Below, piece after piece: positions 23,206 through 32,598 of a stretch of 64,000 bases of DNA. The notes under the pieces are model-generated. The model worked only from the letters and a program-made list of their open reading frames with translations. It ran no database searches and was not told where the DNA came from. Within the stretch, counting starts at the first letter, position 1; every line of letters begins with the position of its first letter. The DNA is from UBA1563 sp041671545. Its GTDB lineage: Bacteria; Bacteroidota; Ignavibacteria; Ignavibacteriales; Ignavibacteriaceae. Made by a program: the position numbers and the translations under genes. The stretch covers positions 1-64,000 of the forward strand of contig JBAZBI010000019.1 of the NCBI GenBank assembly GCA_041671545.1, read 5' to 3'.

Positions 23206-25734
23206 ATGAAACGTCTTTCTCTTTTTTGTTTACTATTTATTGTCTTATTTAGTTCTGTTTTTTATTCACAAATTTCCACCCGCAAAGGCTGGTGGAAATT
23301 TGATGATACCTCGAATCTTCTAAAAGCAGAACAGAACTACGGGAAAGATTTAGAACTCAAAGGAACACATCAAACCGTTGCAGGACCTGCAGCCGGGAAT
23401 GACGCGGTGAAGATCGGTGTAGGAAGTTATTACAAAATGTCCCACGGAATGGCTCCGAACGGTGGCGGTGGCGGCACCTTTGTAAATGAATACACTCTTC
23501 AAATTGATTTCAGCGTTCCTGCAATTGACGGTTGGAGATGTTTCTTCCAAACAAATCCGGCAAATAGTACAGATGGAGATTGTTTTATCAACGCAGCCGG
23601 AAATATCGGAACTGCTGCTACAGGTTATTCAGCTTATGCAGTTAAAGCGAATGAATGGTATCGTTTAATTGTTTCGGTTAAAAACGGAGTCCAGTTCAAC
23701 ACTTATTTAGATGGACAATTACTCCGTAACGGCACGATCCAAAGTCTCGACGGACGTTTTTCTCTTGATACGTTACTGCTGATCTTTGCAGACGAAGATG
23801 GAGAAGATAAAGAAATCAATTGTGCAGAACTTGCAATTTGGGACCATGCATTGACTGCCGGCGAAATAGCTTCGTTGGGAGGATACGGACACAAGGTTTT
23901 GGCTCCGGGAACAAGTCAATTAATTCTTGTTCCATTTTTAAATGAGCCAACAACAAATTCAGTTTACGTTTCCTGGCATGATACCATATCTACAATTACT
24001 CAAGTTGAATATGGTACAACGCCGACGTTAGGTCAAACGACCGACGGTACAAGTGAAATTATTGGAGTTCCCTACCGTTGGCATTCGGTAAAATTATCGG
24101 GACTTCAACCTTACACCGAATATTTTTATAAAGCCGTCAGCGGAAGCGGGTCTTCCGAAGTTTATTCTTTCAGAACATTACCGGACAGCAGTTCGCAAGG
24201 GAAGATCAGGTTCTTGTTATTAAGCGATACGCACAGCACCGATACAACTATGGCGGTGAAAATAATTAAAGAAGCAAAAAAGAAAATCCAGCAGTTGTAC
24301 GGAAGCGATATTCAAAATCACCTTAATTTTGTTCTTCACTCCGGTGATCTTGTAGTTGACGGAAATAATATTATTCAATGGACGGATGAGTTCTTTGCAC
24401 CGATATCTCCTATCTCTCCAAGTATTCCATTCATGACAGTAACGGGAAACCATGAAGCCGAAAGTCAAAATTATTATAAGTATATGCACTATGATGAAGT
24501 CTCTCCCGTTCCAGCTGCGAGTGAAAAATTCTGGTCGTTTAGAGCGGCGAATACGTTATTCATCGGATTAAATTCGAATGCTATTACAACAATTGGAACA
24601 CTTCAAAAAACTTTGGTTGAACAAATGCTGATGAAAGCTGAAGCCGATACTTCAATCGATTTTGTTTTTGTTATCTCGCACCATATGGTTGTTACGGAAT
24701 TATGGGGAGAAGGAATTACTTTTGATGGCGGACCGAATTACATGAAATCACAAATCTATCCGCTGCTTAAAAAATATTCCAAAGTTGTTCAACATTCTTA
24801 CGGACATACACACGGTTTTGAAAGAGGAACAGTTGAATCCGAAGCAGTCAATCCTCGCGGTGATTTCAGAATGGTTTGCGGCGGCGGCGGCGGCGGTGCA
24901 ACCGATCGCTGGGGAGCATTTCGGAATAGTGATTTCCCCGAAATTCAAATTACGTATGATGATTATTTCTACCAGATCATCGAGATCGATCCGTCAAAAC
25001 AAACATTTGAATCTTCAATGTACAGTTTAGGCAACGCGAGTAAGAGCCGTGACTCTGAGGTGAGAGATCATTGGTACAGAAAAGTAAATCAACCGGCTCC
25101 TGCAAATCCTGTTACTTTTGCACCAACAGTTGATACGAACAAAGTCACTTTCAATACTTCACAGATCAGCGGTGATTCGTTAATGACCGTGAAAATTCAA
25201 GTAGCTGATAATGAAGCTTTCAGTTCAGCTAAGATTGATACAATGGTTCATTGGACGGACATTTACGGCGCGCCCGATGCTAATTTTACTCCGAAAGATG
25301 TGAACATTGGAATTGATCTTACCAAATTGTCATTCGAAGCGGAAAGATTCGGTACCGGTAAACAATATTATTATAGAGTTAAATACCGCGATCATAATTT
25401 GAAGTGGTCGGGTTGGTCGAATGTTACTACCTTTAATGTCCCTACTGATATTAAAGACAATACAATGCCAAGAGTTTATGCTTTGGATCAGAACTTCCCG
25501 AATCCGTTCAATCCGGTTACAAGAATAAATTACCAGATACCGAAAAACAGTTATGTAACGCTCATCGTTTATGATGTTCTTGGAAAACAAATTGCCTCTT
25601 TAGTAAATGAAGAGCAATCTGCCGGGACGTATCAAATCACCTTTGACGGCAGTTGGTTGAGCAGTGGAATTTATTTCTATAAAATTCAAGCCGGTGATTT
25701 TGTAGCGACCAAAAAACTTGTCCTGATGAAATAA
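23206..25734 (+). CDS. Secreted LamG / purple-acid-phosphatase-like metallophosphoesterase
   Basis: An 842-aa exported enzyme. Order: signal peptide (1-22), LamG (about 25-230), Fn3-like domain typical of purple acid phosphatases (about 240-328), then a calcineurin-like phosphoesterase (about 330-600). The metal-binding motifs are SDTHS, HSGDLVVDG, TGNHEAE, ISHHMV and YGHTHGF. An Fn3-like segment and a type A sorting domain end the protein. It probably releases phosphate from organic or polymer-linked phosphoesters outside the cell; the exact substrate is unknown. The LamG part differs from its neighbours by an expanded Gly run (GGGGG). Confidence 0.9.
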   Translation: MKRLSLFCLLFIVLFSSVFYSQISTRKGWWKFDDTSNLLKAEQNYGKDLELKGTHQTVAGPAAGNDAVKIGVGSYYKMSHGMAPNGGGGGTFVNEYTLQIDFSVPAIDGWRCFFQTNPANSTDGDCFINAAGNIGTAATGYSAYAVKANEWYRLIVSVKNGVQFNTYLDGQLLRNGTIQSLDGRFSLDTLLLIFADEDGEDKEINCAELAIWDHALTAGEIASLGGYGHKVLAPGTSQLILVPFLNEPTTNSVYVSWHDTISTITQVEYGTTPTLGQTTDGTSEIIGVPYRWHSVKLSGLQPYTEYFYKAVSGSGSSEVYSFRTLPDSSSQGKIRFLLLSDTHSTDTTMAVKIIKEAKKKIQQLYGSDIQNHLNFVLHSGDLVVDGNNIIQWTDEFFAPISPISPSIPFMTVTGNHEAESQNYYKYMHYDEVSPVPAASEKFWSFRAANTLFIGLNSNAITTIGTLQKTLVEQMLMKAEADTSIDFVFVISHHMVVTELWGEGITFDGGPNYMKSQIYPLLKKYSKVVQHSYGHTHGFERGTVESEAVNPRGDFRMVCGGGGGGATDRWGAFRNSDFPEIQITYDDYFYQIIEIDPSKQTFESSMYSLGNASKSRDSEVRDHWYRKVNQPAPANPVTFAPTVDTNKVTFNTSQISGDSLMTVKIQVADNEAFSSAKIDTMVHWTDIYGAPDANFTPKDVNIGIDLTKLSFEAERFGTGKQYYYRVKYRDHNLKWSGWSNVTTFNVPTDIKDNTMPRVYALDQNFPNPFNPVTRINYQIPKNSYVTLIVYDVLGKQIASLVNEEQSAGTYQITFDGSWLSSGIYFYKIQAGDFVATKKLVLMK

Positions 25735-25826
25735 ATTGTTGTCAAGTTTAATTATATCGGAACAACGTATTAGGGAAAGCAGTGTGCAAAATTTTCTATT
25801 TTGTGCAGATGATAGGAAATCCTAAG

Positions 25827-27200
25827 ATGACCAAGAAAAAAAATAATTCTTTGTTATTTGTTTTAATATCGTTTTTTTGTTTTGTTATAAATGCGTTCGG
25901 GATTACAACAATAACTGCCGATAATCCTAATTTTCAATATCAGGGACGGATAGATTTTTCTGTACCTGACAAGCCCGCTATTTTTTGGCCCGGAACATCC
26001 ATCAGGGCAAATTTTGAGGGACCTCTACTTCTCATAATGTTGGATGATAAAACCGGGAAATCTTTTTATGATGTTTATATAGATGAAGATTATGCCCATC
26101 CTCACCTTGTTGATTGTCTGGCCGGAAGCAAATCATATGTTATTTCAGGTTCCCTCACAAACACCGTTCACAGCTTACTTATTTTCCGCCGGACTGAAGC
26201 CTCTACAGGTCCAACTATATTTTTAGGTATTCAAATCAATGATGGGAAAACATTAACAACTCCTCCCGTAAGACCCACGCACAAGTTGGTATTTTATGGT
26301 GATTCGATTACCTGTGGATATGGGAATGAAGCTCCCGATAACGGCGCTGATGATAATCTATCACAGGAAAACAATTTTTTGGCATACGGTGCAATCGCCT
26401 CACGCTTGTTAAATGCTGAATATTTGTGCATTGCAAAAAGTGGGATCGGTGTTATGATCAGTTGGTTTGACCAGGTAATGTCTCAATATTATTATCGGCT
26501 GAATCCGGAAAGCGCAGATAGTAAGTGGGATTTTAATAAATTTAATCCCGATGTAGTTGTAGTAAATCTTTTTCAGAATGATAGTTGGCTCCTTAGTACA
26601 AGAGATTCATCTCAAATAACAACCGCATACGTAAATTTCATAAGGGAAATTCGCATCAATCATCCGGATGCTTTTATTGTTTGTTCATTAGGCAGTATGG
26701 ATGCTACAAAAACGGGATCACCCTGGCCCGGGTATATTGAGGGAGCCGTACAATATATGCGAACGGCGGACAACGACACAAATATAGACACATACTTTTT
26801 TCCGTTTGATCCGGCATGGACAAAACATCCGCGCGTACGCCACCATTTAGTGATGGGTCAAAAACTCGCAAGTTTTATTAATGAAAAACTGGGGTGGATA
26901 AATGATGTTGAAGAAGATTATCCGGTCGAATCACCAAATAATTTCAACCTTTCTCAAAACTATCCGAATCCGTTTAATCCTATTACGAAGATTAATTATC
27001 AATTGCCGGAGAACAACTTTGTTTCCCTCATTGTTTATGATGTCTTAGGAAAAGAAGTCGCGATTTTAGTAAATCAAGAGCAATCTGCCGGAACTTATCA
27101 GACTACGCTTGATGGCAGCAGATTGAGCAGTGGAATTTATTTCTATAAGATCCAAGCCGGAGATTTTGTTGAGACAAAAAAACTTGTTCTGATGAAATAA
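25827..27200 (+). CDS. CE2-like SGNH carbohydrate esterase with T9SS sorting domain
   Basis: A 457-aa exported esterase. Start ATG 25827 (AGGAAA upstream, signal peptide MTKKKNNSLLFVLISFF) is preferred over GTG 25782 or ATG 25809. A jelly-roll N-domain (about 25-145, FQYQGRIDFSVPDKPAIFWPG) precedes an SGNH hydrolase with Ser160 in FYGDSITCGYG, the Asn block VVNLFQND and a C-terminal His in the KHPRVRHHLVMGQ segment. This layout is that of carbohydrate esterase family 2, which removes acetyl groups from xylan or mannan. A sorting domain occupies about 375-457 and is nearly the same as that of the preceding gene. Confidence 0.9.
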   Translation: MTKKKNNSLLFVLISFFCFVINAFGITTITADNPNFQYQGRIDFSVPDKPAIFWPGTSIRANFEGPLLLIMLDDKTGKSFYDVYIDEDYAHPHLVDCLAGSKSYVISGSLTNTVHSLLIFRRTEASTGPTIFLGIQINDGKTLTTPPVRPTHKLVFYGDSITCGYGNEAPDNGADDNLSQENNFLAYGAIASRLLNAEYLCIAKSGIGVMISWFDQVMSQYYYRLNPESADSKWDFNKFNPDVVVVNLFQNDSWLLSTRDSSQITTAYVNFIREIRINHPDAFIVCSLGSMDATKTGSPWPGYIEGAVQYMRTADNDTNIDTYFFPFDPAWTKHPRVRHHLVMGQKLASFINEKLGWINDVEEDYPVESPNNFNLSQNYPNPFNPITKINYQLPENNFVSLIVYDVLGKEVAILVNQEQSAGTYQTTLDGSRLSSGIYFYKIQAGDFVETKKLVLMK

Positions 27201-27215
27201 GTCGATCTCCCGGAG

Positions 27216-27252
27216 AGAGTGACTTCTCTTGTCCACCGTCACTCTTTTTTTT
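27216..27252 (+). terminator. Rho-independent terminator
   Basis: Stem AGAGTGAC (27216-27223) pairs with GTCACTCT (27238-27245), followed by a run of T. Confidence 0.85.
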
Positions 27253-27321
27253 AGTGACGAAATTAATGATGTAAATTTCTCGTGTGTTAATCAAATTTTA
27301 TTTAGTAATAATGAAATTTTT

Positions 27322-29172
27322 ATGAAAATATTTCGGCCGGTAACGCTTTCGATATTCCTATTCTTTCTTTTTCATCTTTCTGCTCACGCGCAAATAAAAC
27401 CGATCCGTATTGCATGTGTAGGGAACAGCATTACTTTCGGCGCAGGTGTAACGGGTGATTTAACCTATCCAACACAACTTGGTAAATTATTAGGCGCTCA
27501 TTACGATGTGAAGAATTTTGGTGTTTCCGCAAGAACATTATTAAAAAAAGGAGATTATCCTTATTGGAAAGACCCGGCGTTTGTTGATGCAAAAGATTTT
27601 CAACCGCAAATCGTTATCATTAAACTTGGAACGAATGATACCAAACCGCAGAATTGGGTTTACAAGAATGAAGTTTTCTCCGACTATCTCGATCTGATAA
27701 ATGAATTCAGAAAGGGAAAAGTTAAACCACAAATATTTATTTCTCGTCCCTGTCCGGTTTATCAAACGGCTTGGGGAATTAGAGATTCAATTCTAAAACT
27801 TTTAATCCCGATAATTGATTCGGTAAAAGAAACTGCAATGACAGACTTTATTGATTTTAATACTCCAATGCTCAACAACGCATTGCTATTTCCAGACGGC
27901 GTTCATCCAAATGCTCAGGGTTATGCTTTGATGGCGCAGATTGCAAAAGATGCGATCCTCAACAGCGCAGCGGGAATAACTAGATATTTCAATTCGAATA
28001 AAAGTTTTTTTGAAAAAGGAGAATCGGTCACGCTTTATTGGGAAACCACAACCGGTTCCCAGGTAACTTTGAATGGTAACTCGGTGAATGCAATCGATTC
28101 ATTAATAGTTAATCCGGTTGAAACCACAACCTACACACTTATTTCAAAAGGTAATGATAGAATTGATACCATCAGGATTAATCTGCAATATCTACGACCG
28201 GGGAAAATAAAATCATTTTATGCGAAGCCGAGAAATCTTGAAATCGGAACGGGGGATTCATCGCTGATCTTTTGGACAACAGCAACAGAGTCGCAAGTTT
28301 TTTTTGATAATCTTCAAGTAGAGGCAAACGGAAGTAAAACCGTCGCTCCTTCATCCTCAACTATTTATAAGCTCAGTACCACCGGTGATACGTCTGACAT
28401 GAAAGAAATTTCTATTCAACTTCTTCCGGCGGGAGAAATTAATCGCTCCTTAGATGGAATCGTAAAATCTTCTACAGCACAAACAAATTATTCAACAGCG
28501 AATGCAATTGATGGTGACTCTGCAACCGCATGGAAAAGTAAGAATGAATCTTCTCCCTGGATTTATATTGATTTTGAAAAGCTGATAGATTTTAAACGAG
28601 TAGTTTTAAACTGGGGAAGAAATTACGGAATAGCTTATAAATTGCAATCAGTAAGTGAAGCAGGCGCCCTCGCTACCATTTATACGCAAAGCGCCGGAAC
28701 CGGAGGCATTGAAGATATTACGAATCTTTCTGGTAGCGGAAGATATTTACGATTGCAGTGCACAAAAAAGTTTATCGCCGATTCAGGTTATGTTTTAAAC
28801 GAATTTGAAGTTTACGGTCAAAAAAAAACTACAGCGCTTACTGATGAAACAGAAAGAGTAAATGATTTTGATCTATTCCAAAATTATCCAAATCCGTTTA
28901 ATCCAAGCACAATTATCGAGTATCAATTGGCAGTTGGAAGTTATGTAACGTTAAAAGTATTTGATATTCTTGGTAATGAAGTTGCTACACTAGTGAATGA
29001 AGAGCAGCACGCGGGAACTCATAAAATTACTTACAACACTCAACTGGCTACCAACCACCAACCGCTTTCAAACGGAGTTACTTCCAAAGGCGGATACGCC
29101 TCCGGCGTATATTTTTATCAACTCCGTGCCGGTAGCTTTGTGCAAACGAAACGAATGATCGTTCTGAAATAA
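27322..29172 (+). CDS. Secreted SGNH esterase with CBM32-like and T9SS sorting domains
   Basis: A 616-aa protein starting at ATG 27322 (signal peptide to about residue 25); the upstream frame crosses the terminator. The SGNH domain (about 28-210) shows Ser36 (VGNSITFGAG), the Gly/Asn block IKLGTNDTK and Asp192/His195 (PDGVHPNAQGY), as in sialate or sugar O-acetylesterases. Two Ig-like segments (about 215-375) lead to an F5/8 type C (CBM32) galactose-binding-like domain (about 380-510) and a sorting domain. The sorting domain holds an extra stretch of about 20 residues (nt 29037-29108) not present in its relatives. Confidence 0.88.
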   Translation: MKIFRPVTLSIFLFFLFHLSAHAQIKPIRIACVGNSITFGAGVTGDLTYPTQLGKLLGAHYDVKNFGVSARTLLKKGDYPYWKDPAFVDAKDFQPQIVIIKLGTNDTKPQNWVYKNEVFSDYLDLINEFRKGKVKPQIFISRPCPVYQTAWGIRDSILKLLIPIIDSVKETAMTDFIDFNTPMLNNALLFPDGVHPNAQGYALMAQIAKDAILNSAAGITRYFNSNKSFFEKGESVTLYWETTTGSQVTLNGNSVNAIDSLIVNPVETTTYTLISKGNDRIDTIRINLQYLRPGKIKSFYAKPRNLEIGTGDSSLIFWTTATESQVFFDNLQVEANGSKTVAPSSSTIYKLSTTGDTSDMKEISIQLLPAGEINRSLDGIVKSSTAQTNYSTANAIDGDSATAWKSKNESSPWIYIDFEKLIDFKRVVLNWGRNYGIAYKLQSVSEAGALATIYTQSAGTGGIEDITNLSGSGRYLRLQCTKKFIADSGYVLNEFEVYGQKKTTALTDETERVNDFDLFQNYPNPFNPSTIIEYQLAVGSYVTLKVFDILGNEVATLVNEEQHAGTHKITYNTQLATNHQPLSNGVTSKGGYASGVYFYQLRAGSFVQTKRMIVLK

Positions 29173-29205
29173 TTTTCTTGTTGTTAGTTGTGGCAAGTAG
29201 CTGAA

Positions 29206-29253
29206 GAGGCTGTTGCGGAGCAGTGGTTTTGAAACAGCCTTCTTTTGCTTTTT
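29206..29253 (+). terminator. Probable terminator
   Basis: GGCTGTT (29208-29214) pairs with AACAGCC (29233-29239), followed by TTCTTTTGCTTTTT. It separates the first cargo block from the second sensor. Confidence 0.65.
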
Positions 29254-29294
29254 AAAAATGGTGAGAGAAAAACTTCTCGGTGAAATATTAACTT

Positions 29295-29321
29295 CTCGTA
29301 ATTTTTTATAATTATTACGAG
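29295..29321. promoter_or_regulatory. Dyad CTCGTAAT-N11-ATTACGAG
   Basis: Perfect 8-bp inverted arms in the AT-rich leader, 83 nt upstream of the second sensor kinase. It could be an operator; unlike the 7-2-7 sites it has no second copy in the window. Confidence 0.4.
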
Positions 29322-29403
29322 TAAATTTTACTAATTAACTTATTTGATTATTTTAAATAACCAAATAAGTAAAATTGAAAATGATTTATAACGAAGTATC
29401 AGT

Positions 29404-32400
29404 ATGCTAAAACTTTTTATTAAAATATTGATCTTCTTTTACCTCTGCTCTCTCTGCAATATGAGCATAGCGCAATTCCGTTCTTTTGCATTTGAGCGGC
29501 TAACAATCGAAGATGGATTGTCGAACAATTCAATTAATTGCATGCTGCAAACTAGCGATGGCTTTTTGTGGATCGCTACAAAAGACGGACTCAACCGTTA
29601 CAACGGTCGAACTTTTAAAGTGTTTAAGAACATTCCCCTTGACTCTACATCACTTCCCGAAAACTACGTAATGAGTTTACTGGAAAGCCGAGATGGCTCC
29701 CTCTGGGTAGGCACTTGGGGGGGAGGTTTATGCAAGTATAATGCAATGTATGAAACTTTTTCAAGAGGGGATTCCCCTTCACCACTTGATGATTATATCC
29801 AGTGTATTTATGAAGATCAACAAAATAACCTCTGGTACGGAACTACTACCGGAGGGCTGAATTTACTTAATCGAAAAATTGGAAGTGTAACTTCCTACCA
29901 CACTAAACTAAAAGGTAAAAATTTATTTCCCGCGGATAATATTACTTTTATCATTGAAGATAAAAAAGGATTTTTGTGGATTGGTACTTGGAACAATGGA
30001 TTGATCCAATTCAACCCGCAGACAGAAACCTTTAAACAATTTACACACGATGATTCAAACATTCACTCGATTGCCAACAATGGTGTCTGGCATCTTTTAA
30101 ATGATGATGATAAATATCTTTGGCTTTCGACTTTTTCAGGCATTGATGTATTCGATTTAAATACTTACAAAATTACACATCAACCAAATTTTTCTGTTGA
30201 AGAAAAAAATCGGTTAACCACTCCTATTAGGCAAATACTAAAGGACCATTTTGGTAAATATTGGATTGGAACATATGATTATCGCGGATTATTTTACTAT
30301 GATAAAACCGGTGAGAGAAAACGTTCTGGGAATAATATTCTCAATGCTTTCTTAAATGAAGAAGACAACCCGAACTCAATCTCCGCTGATCGAATTCGCT
30401 GGCTGTATGAAGACCGGAATAACAATTTATGGATCGGAACGGAAGATGGGTTAAACAAACTCCCGGCAACGAAGCAATTTTTGCAATACAGGCATTTCCC
30501 TTTGCGCGAAACAAGTCTTGGCGGGAGGGTGGTAAGCAGTTTTTGCGAGGGGGAAAATAATTCTTTGTGGGTTGGTTTTGGCGGAATGGGGTTTGATAAA
30601 ATTGATCTTAATTCCAGCAGTATTTCACATTTTAATCATTATACGGATAAACAGCACAGTCTTTCTAATTATGATGTAGTAACTCTATACGAGGATAAAA
30701 GAGGGTTGGTTTGGATTGGTACCCAGTACGGCGGATTGAATCTTTTTAATCCGAAAACAGGTGTAGTTAAACACTATCTTCACGATGCAAAAAAATCCAA
30801 CAGCATTATTTCAAATTGGGTGCAGCAAATTTTAGAAATCCGGAAGGGGCAATTTCTTATCGGGACAAATGACGGACTGCAAATCTTTAACCGTGAAAAA
30901 GAATCTTTTACCCCTTATAAACCGGATCTAAAAAATGGTGCCGGTTCTTTCCCGTCGGCACTTTCGGTAAATGCTTTGTTTGAAGATAGTGAGGAAAATC
31001 TTTGGATTGGAACCTGGCTTGACGGATTGTATCGTTATTCTCCGGATGAACAAAAATTATCTCACTTTGTCCCGGATGTAAGAAATTCTTTTAGCTTGAG
31101 TTCAAGCAAAGTAACTGCGATCATTGAAGATTCAAAAGGATTTATTTGGGTGGGAACTCACAGTGGAGGTGTTAATAAGTTTGACAAAAAAACAGGTAAG
31201 TTTTATCATTTCTCTACGTATAACGGACTTCCGAATGATGTGGTCTTCGGTGTTCAAGAAGACAAAGGCGGCAATTTGTGGGTGAGCACTTTAAATGGAC
31301 TGGCAAAGTACTCGCCTACTTCAAATACTTTCCGGGTTTATGATGTGTTTGACGGACTCGTCCATAATCAATTTAATTGGCGCGCCAGTTATAAAAGTAA
31401 ATCGGGCGAAATGTACTTTGGCGGCATGAACGGGTTTGTTTCTTTTTACCCCGACTTGATCAAAGTGGATACAATTTTATCACCCATTACGTTTACATCG
31501 TTCCATGTATTCGATAAAGAAGTTGTACTGCCCAAAGCGCTTGCTTCCATGAAGGAGATCGTTCTCAATCATGATCAGAACTTTATCTCAATTGAATTTG
31601 CAGTGTTGGATTTCGTCCCGAAACTAAAACATTCTTTCGCCTATATGCTAAAGGGGGTGGATCCCGGTTGGGTAAATGCTGGAAGCCGTACAACTGCGTT
31701 TTATACAGATCTCCGCCAGGGAAAATATACTTTTTTTGTTAAAGCAAGTAATGCTGATTTTGTTTGGAGTCAACCCATTTCACTTTCCATTATTGTATTA
31801 CCTGCGTGGTGGACAACCTGGTGGTTCAGGCTAATTGTGGTTATCGCCGTTATTTTGATCGGAATATTTATTTACGAGTACAGGGTTAATCAACTGTTAA
31901 AAATTGAGCGCATCCGTTATGATATTGCAAGTGATTTACATGATGAAATTGGAAGTAACCTAAGCAGCATTAGTGTAGATGGCCAAATGTTGCTGCGAAG
32001 TAATACGCTTAATCAAATTGAGCGCGAACTCTCTTCGGATATTAGTAAAACCGCTATGGAAACAATTGATGCGATGAGAGATATTATCTGGTTCATCAAT
32101 CCTAAAAACGACGCCGGCGAAGATATAATATTTAAGATGAAAGAAACCGCAGCAAAATTATTAGTCGGGTTAGAATGGTCGTTCAACTCTTCGCCCGGAA
32201 TTAGGCTAGACCTGTTCAGCCTTGAAGTTAGGCGAAATATTTTTTTAATCTATAAAGAAGTATTAACAAATGTCATTCGTCATTCAGCTGCTAAAAAATG
32301 TTCCATTGATCTTTTAAAAGAACCTTATATTCTGAAAATCATAATTCAAGACGACGGGAAAGGTTTTGATATTGAGAAAGTTAAAAAGAATTATGGATTA

Positions 32401-32502
32401 TTGAGCATCCAAAAACGGGCTGATAATATTAAAGCGGTATTGGAAGTGACGAGTAAATTGGGAAATGGAACACTGGTTATTTTGAAAGTTTTAACGAAGT
32501 AG
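29404..32502 (+). CDS. Reg_prop/Y_Y_Y sensor histidine kinase (NarX-like transmitter), copy 2
   Basis: A 1032-aa paralogue of the 15572 sensor with the same length and layout: signal segment, about 13 propeller repeats (for example LWVGTWGGGLCKYN, IWVGTHSGGVNKFD), Y_Y_Y domain, one TM helix (about 800-822), then a HisKA_3-like transmitter with His846 in DLHDEIGSNLSS and ATP box DDGKGFD. Periplasmic repeats differ much more than the transmitter, as expected for different ligands but similar signalling. No fused receiver or DNA-binding domain. The likely partner is the NarL-type regulator 96 bp downstream. Confidence 0.93.
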   Translation: MLKLFIKILIFFYLCSLCNMSIAQFRSFAFERLTIEDGLSNNSINCMLQTSDGFLWIATKDGLNRYNGRTFKVFKNIPLDSTSLPENYVMSLLESRDGSLWVGTWGGGLCKYNAMYETFSRGDSPSPLDDYIQCIYEDQQNNLWYGTTTGGLNLLNRKIGSVTSYHTKLKGKNLFPADNITFIIEDKKGFLWIGTWNNGLIQFNPQTETFKQFTHDDSNIHSIANNGVWHLLNDDDKYLWLSTFSGIDVFDLNTYKITHQPNFSVEEKNRLTTPIRQILKDHFGKYWIGTYDYRGLFYYDKTGERKRSGNNILNAFLNEEDNPNSISADRIRWLYEDRNNNLWIGTEDGLNKLPATKQFLQYRHFPLRETSLGGRVVSSFCEGENNSLWVGFGGMGFDKIDLNSSSISHFNHYTDKQHSLSNYDVVTLYEDKRGLVWIGTQYGGLNLFNPKTGVVKHYLHDAKKSNSIISNWVQQILEIRKGQFLIGTNDGLQIFNREKESFTPYKPDLKNGAGSFPSALSVNALFEDSEENLWIGTWLDGLYRYSPDEQKLSHFVPDVRNSFSLSSSKVTAIIEDSKGFIWVGTHSGGVNKFDKKTGKFYHFSTYNGLPNDVVFGVQEDKGGNLWVSTLNGLAKYSPTSNTFRVYDVFDGLVHNQFNWRASYKSKSGEMYFGGMNGFVSFYPDLIKVDTILSPITFTSFHVFDKEVVLPKALASMKEIVLNHDQNFISIEFAVLDFVPKLKHSFAYMLKGVDPGWVNAGSRTTAFYTDLRQGKYTFFVKASNADFVWSQPISLSIIVLPAWWTTWWFRLIVVIAVILIGIFIYEYRVNQLLKIERIRYDIASDLHDEIGSNLSSISVDGQMLLRSNTLNQIERELSSDISKTAMETIDAMRDIIWFINPKNDAGEDIIFKMKETAAKLLVGLEWSFNSSPGIRLDLFSLEVRRNIFLIYKEVLTNVIRHSAAKKCSIDLLKEPYILKIIIQDDGKGFDIEKVKKNYGLLSIQKRADNIKAVLEVTSKLGNGTLVILKVLTK

Positions 32503-32549
32503 AATATATGAAATACAATAATCCGTTTTATTCTCAAATGATGCAAGAA

Positions 32550-32567
32550 ATGCCACGAACGTGGTAT
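32550..32567. promoter_or_regulatory. NarL-like 7-2-7 palindrome, site 4
   Basis: ATGCCACGAACGTGGTAT, half-sites TGCCACG and TACCACG around AA. It ends 31 nt before the GTG start of the second response regulator, matching the placement of site 1. Confidence 0.55.
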
Positions 32568-32598
32568 AGTGAAACTAATTTCAATAAATTAACTTGAA

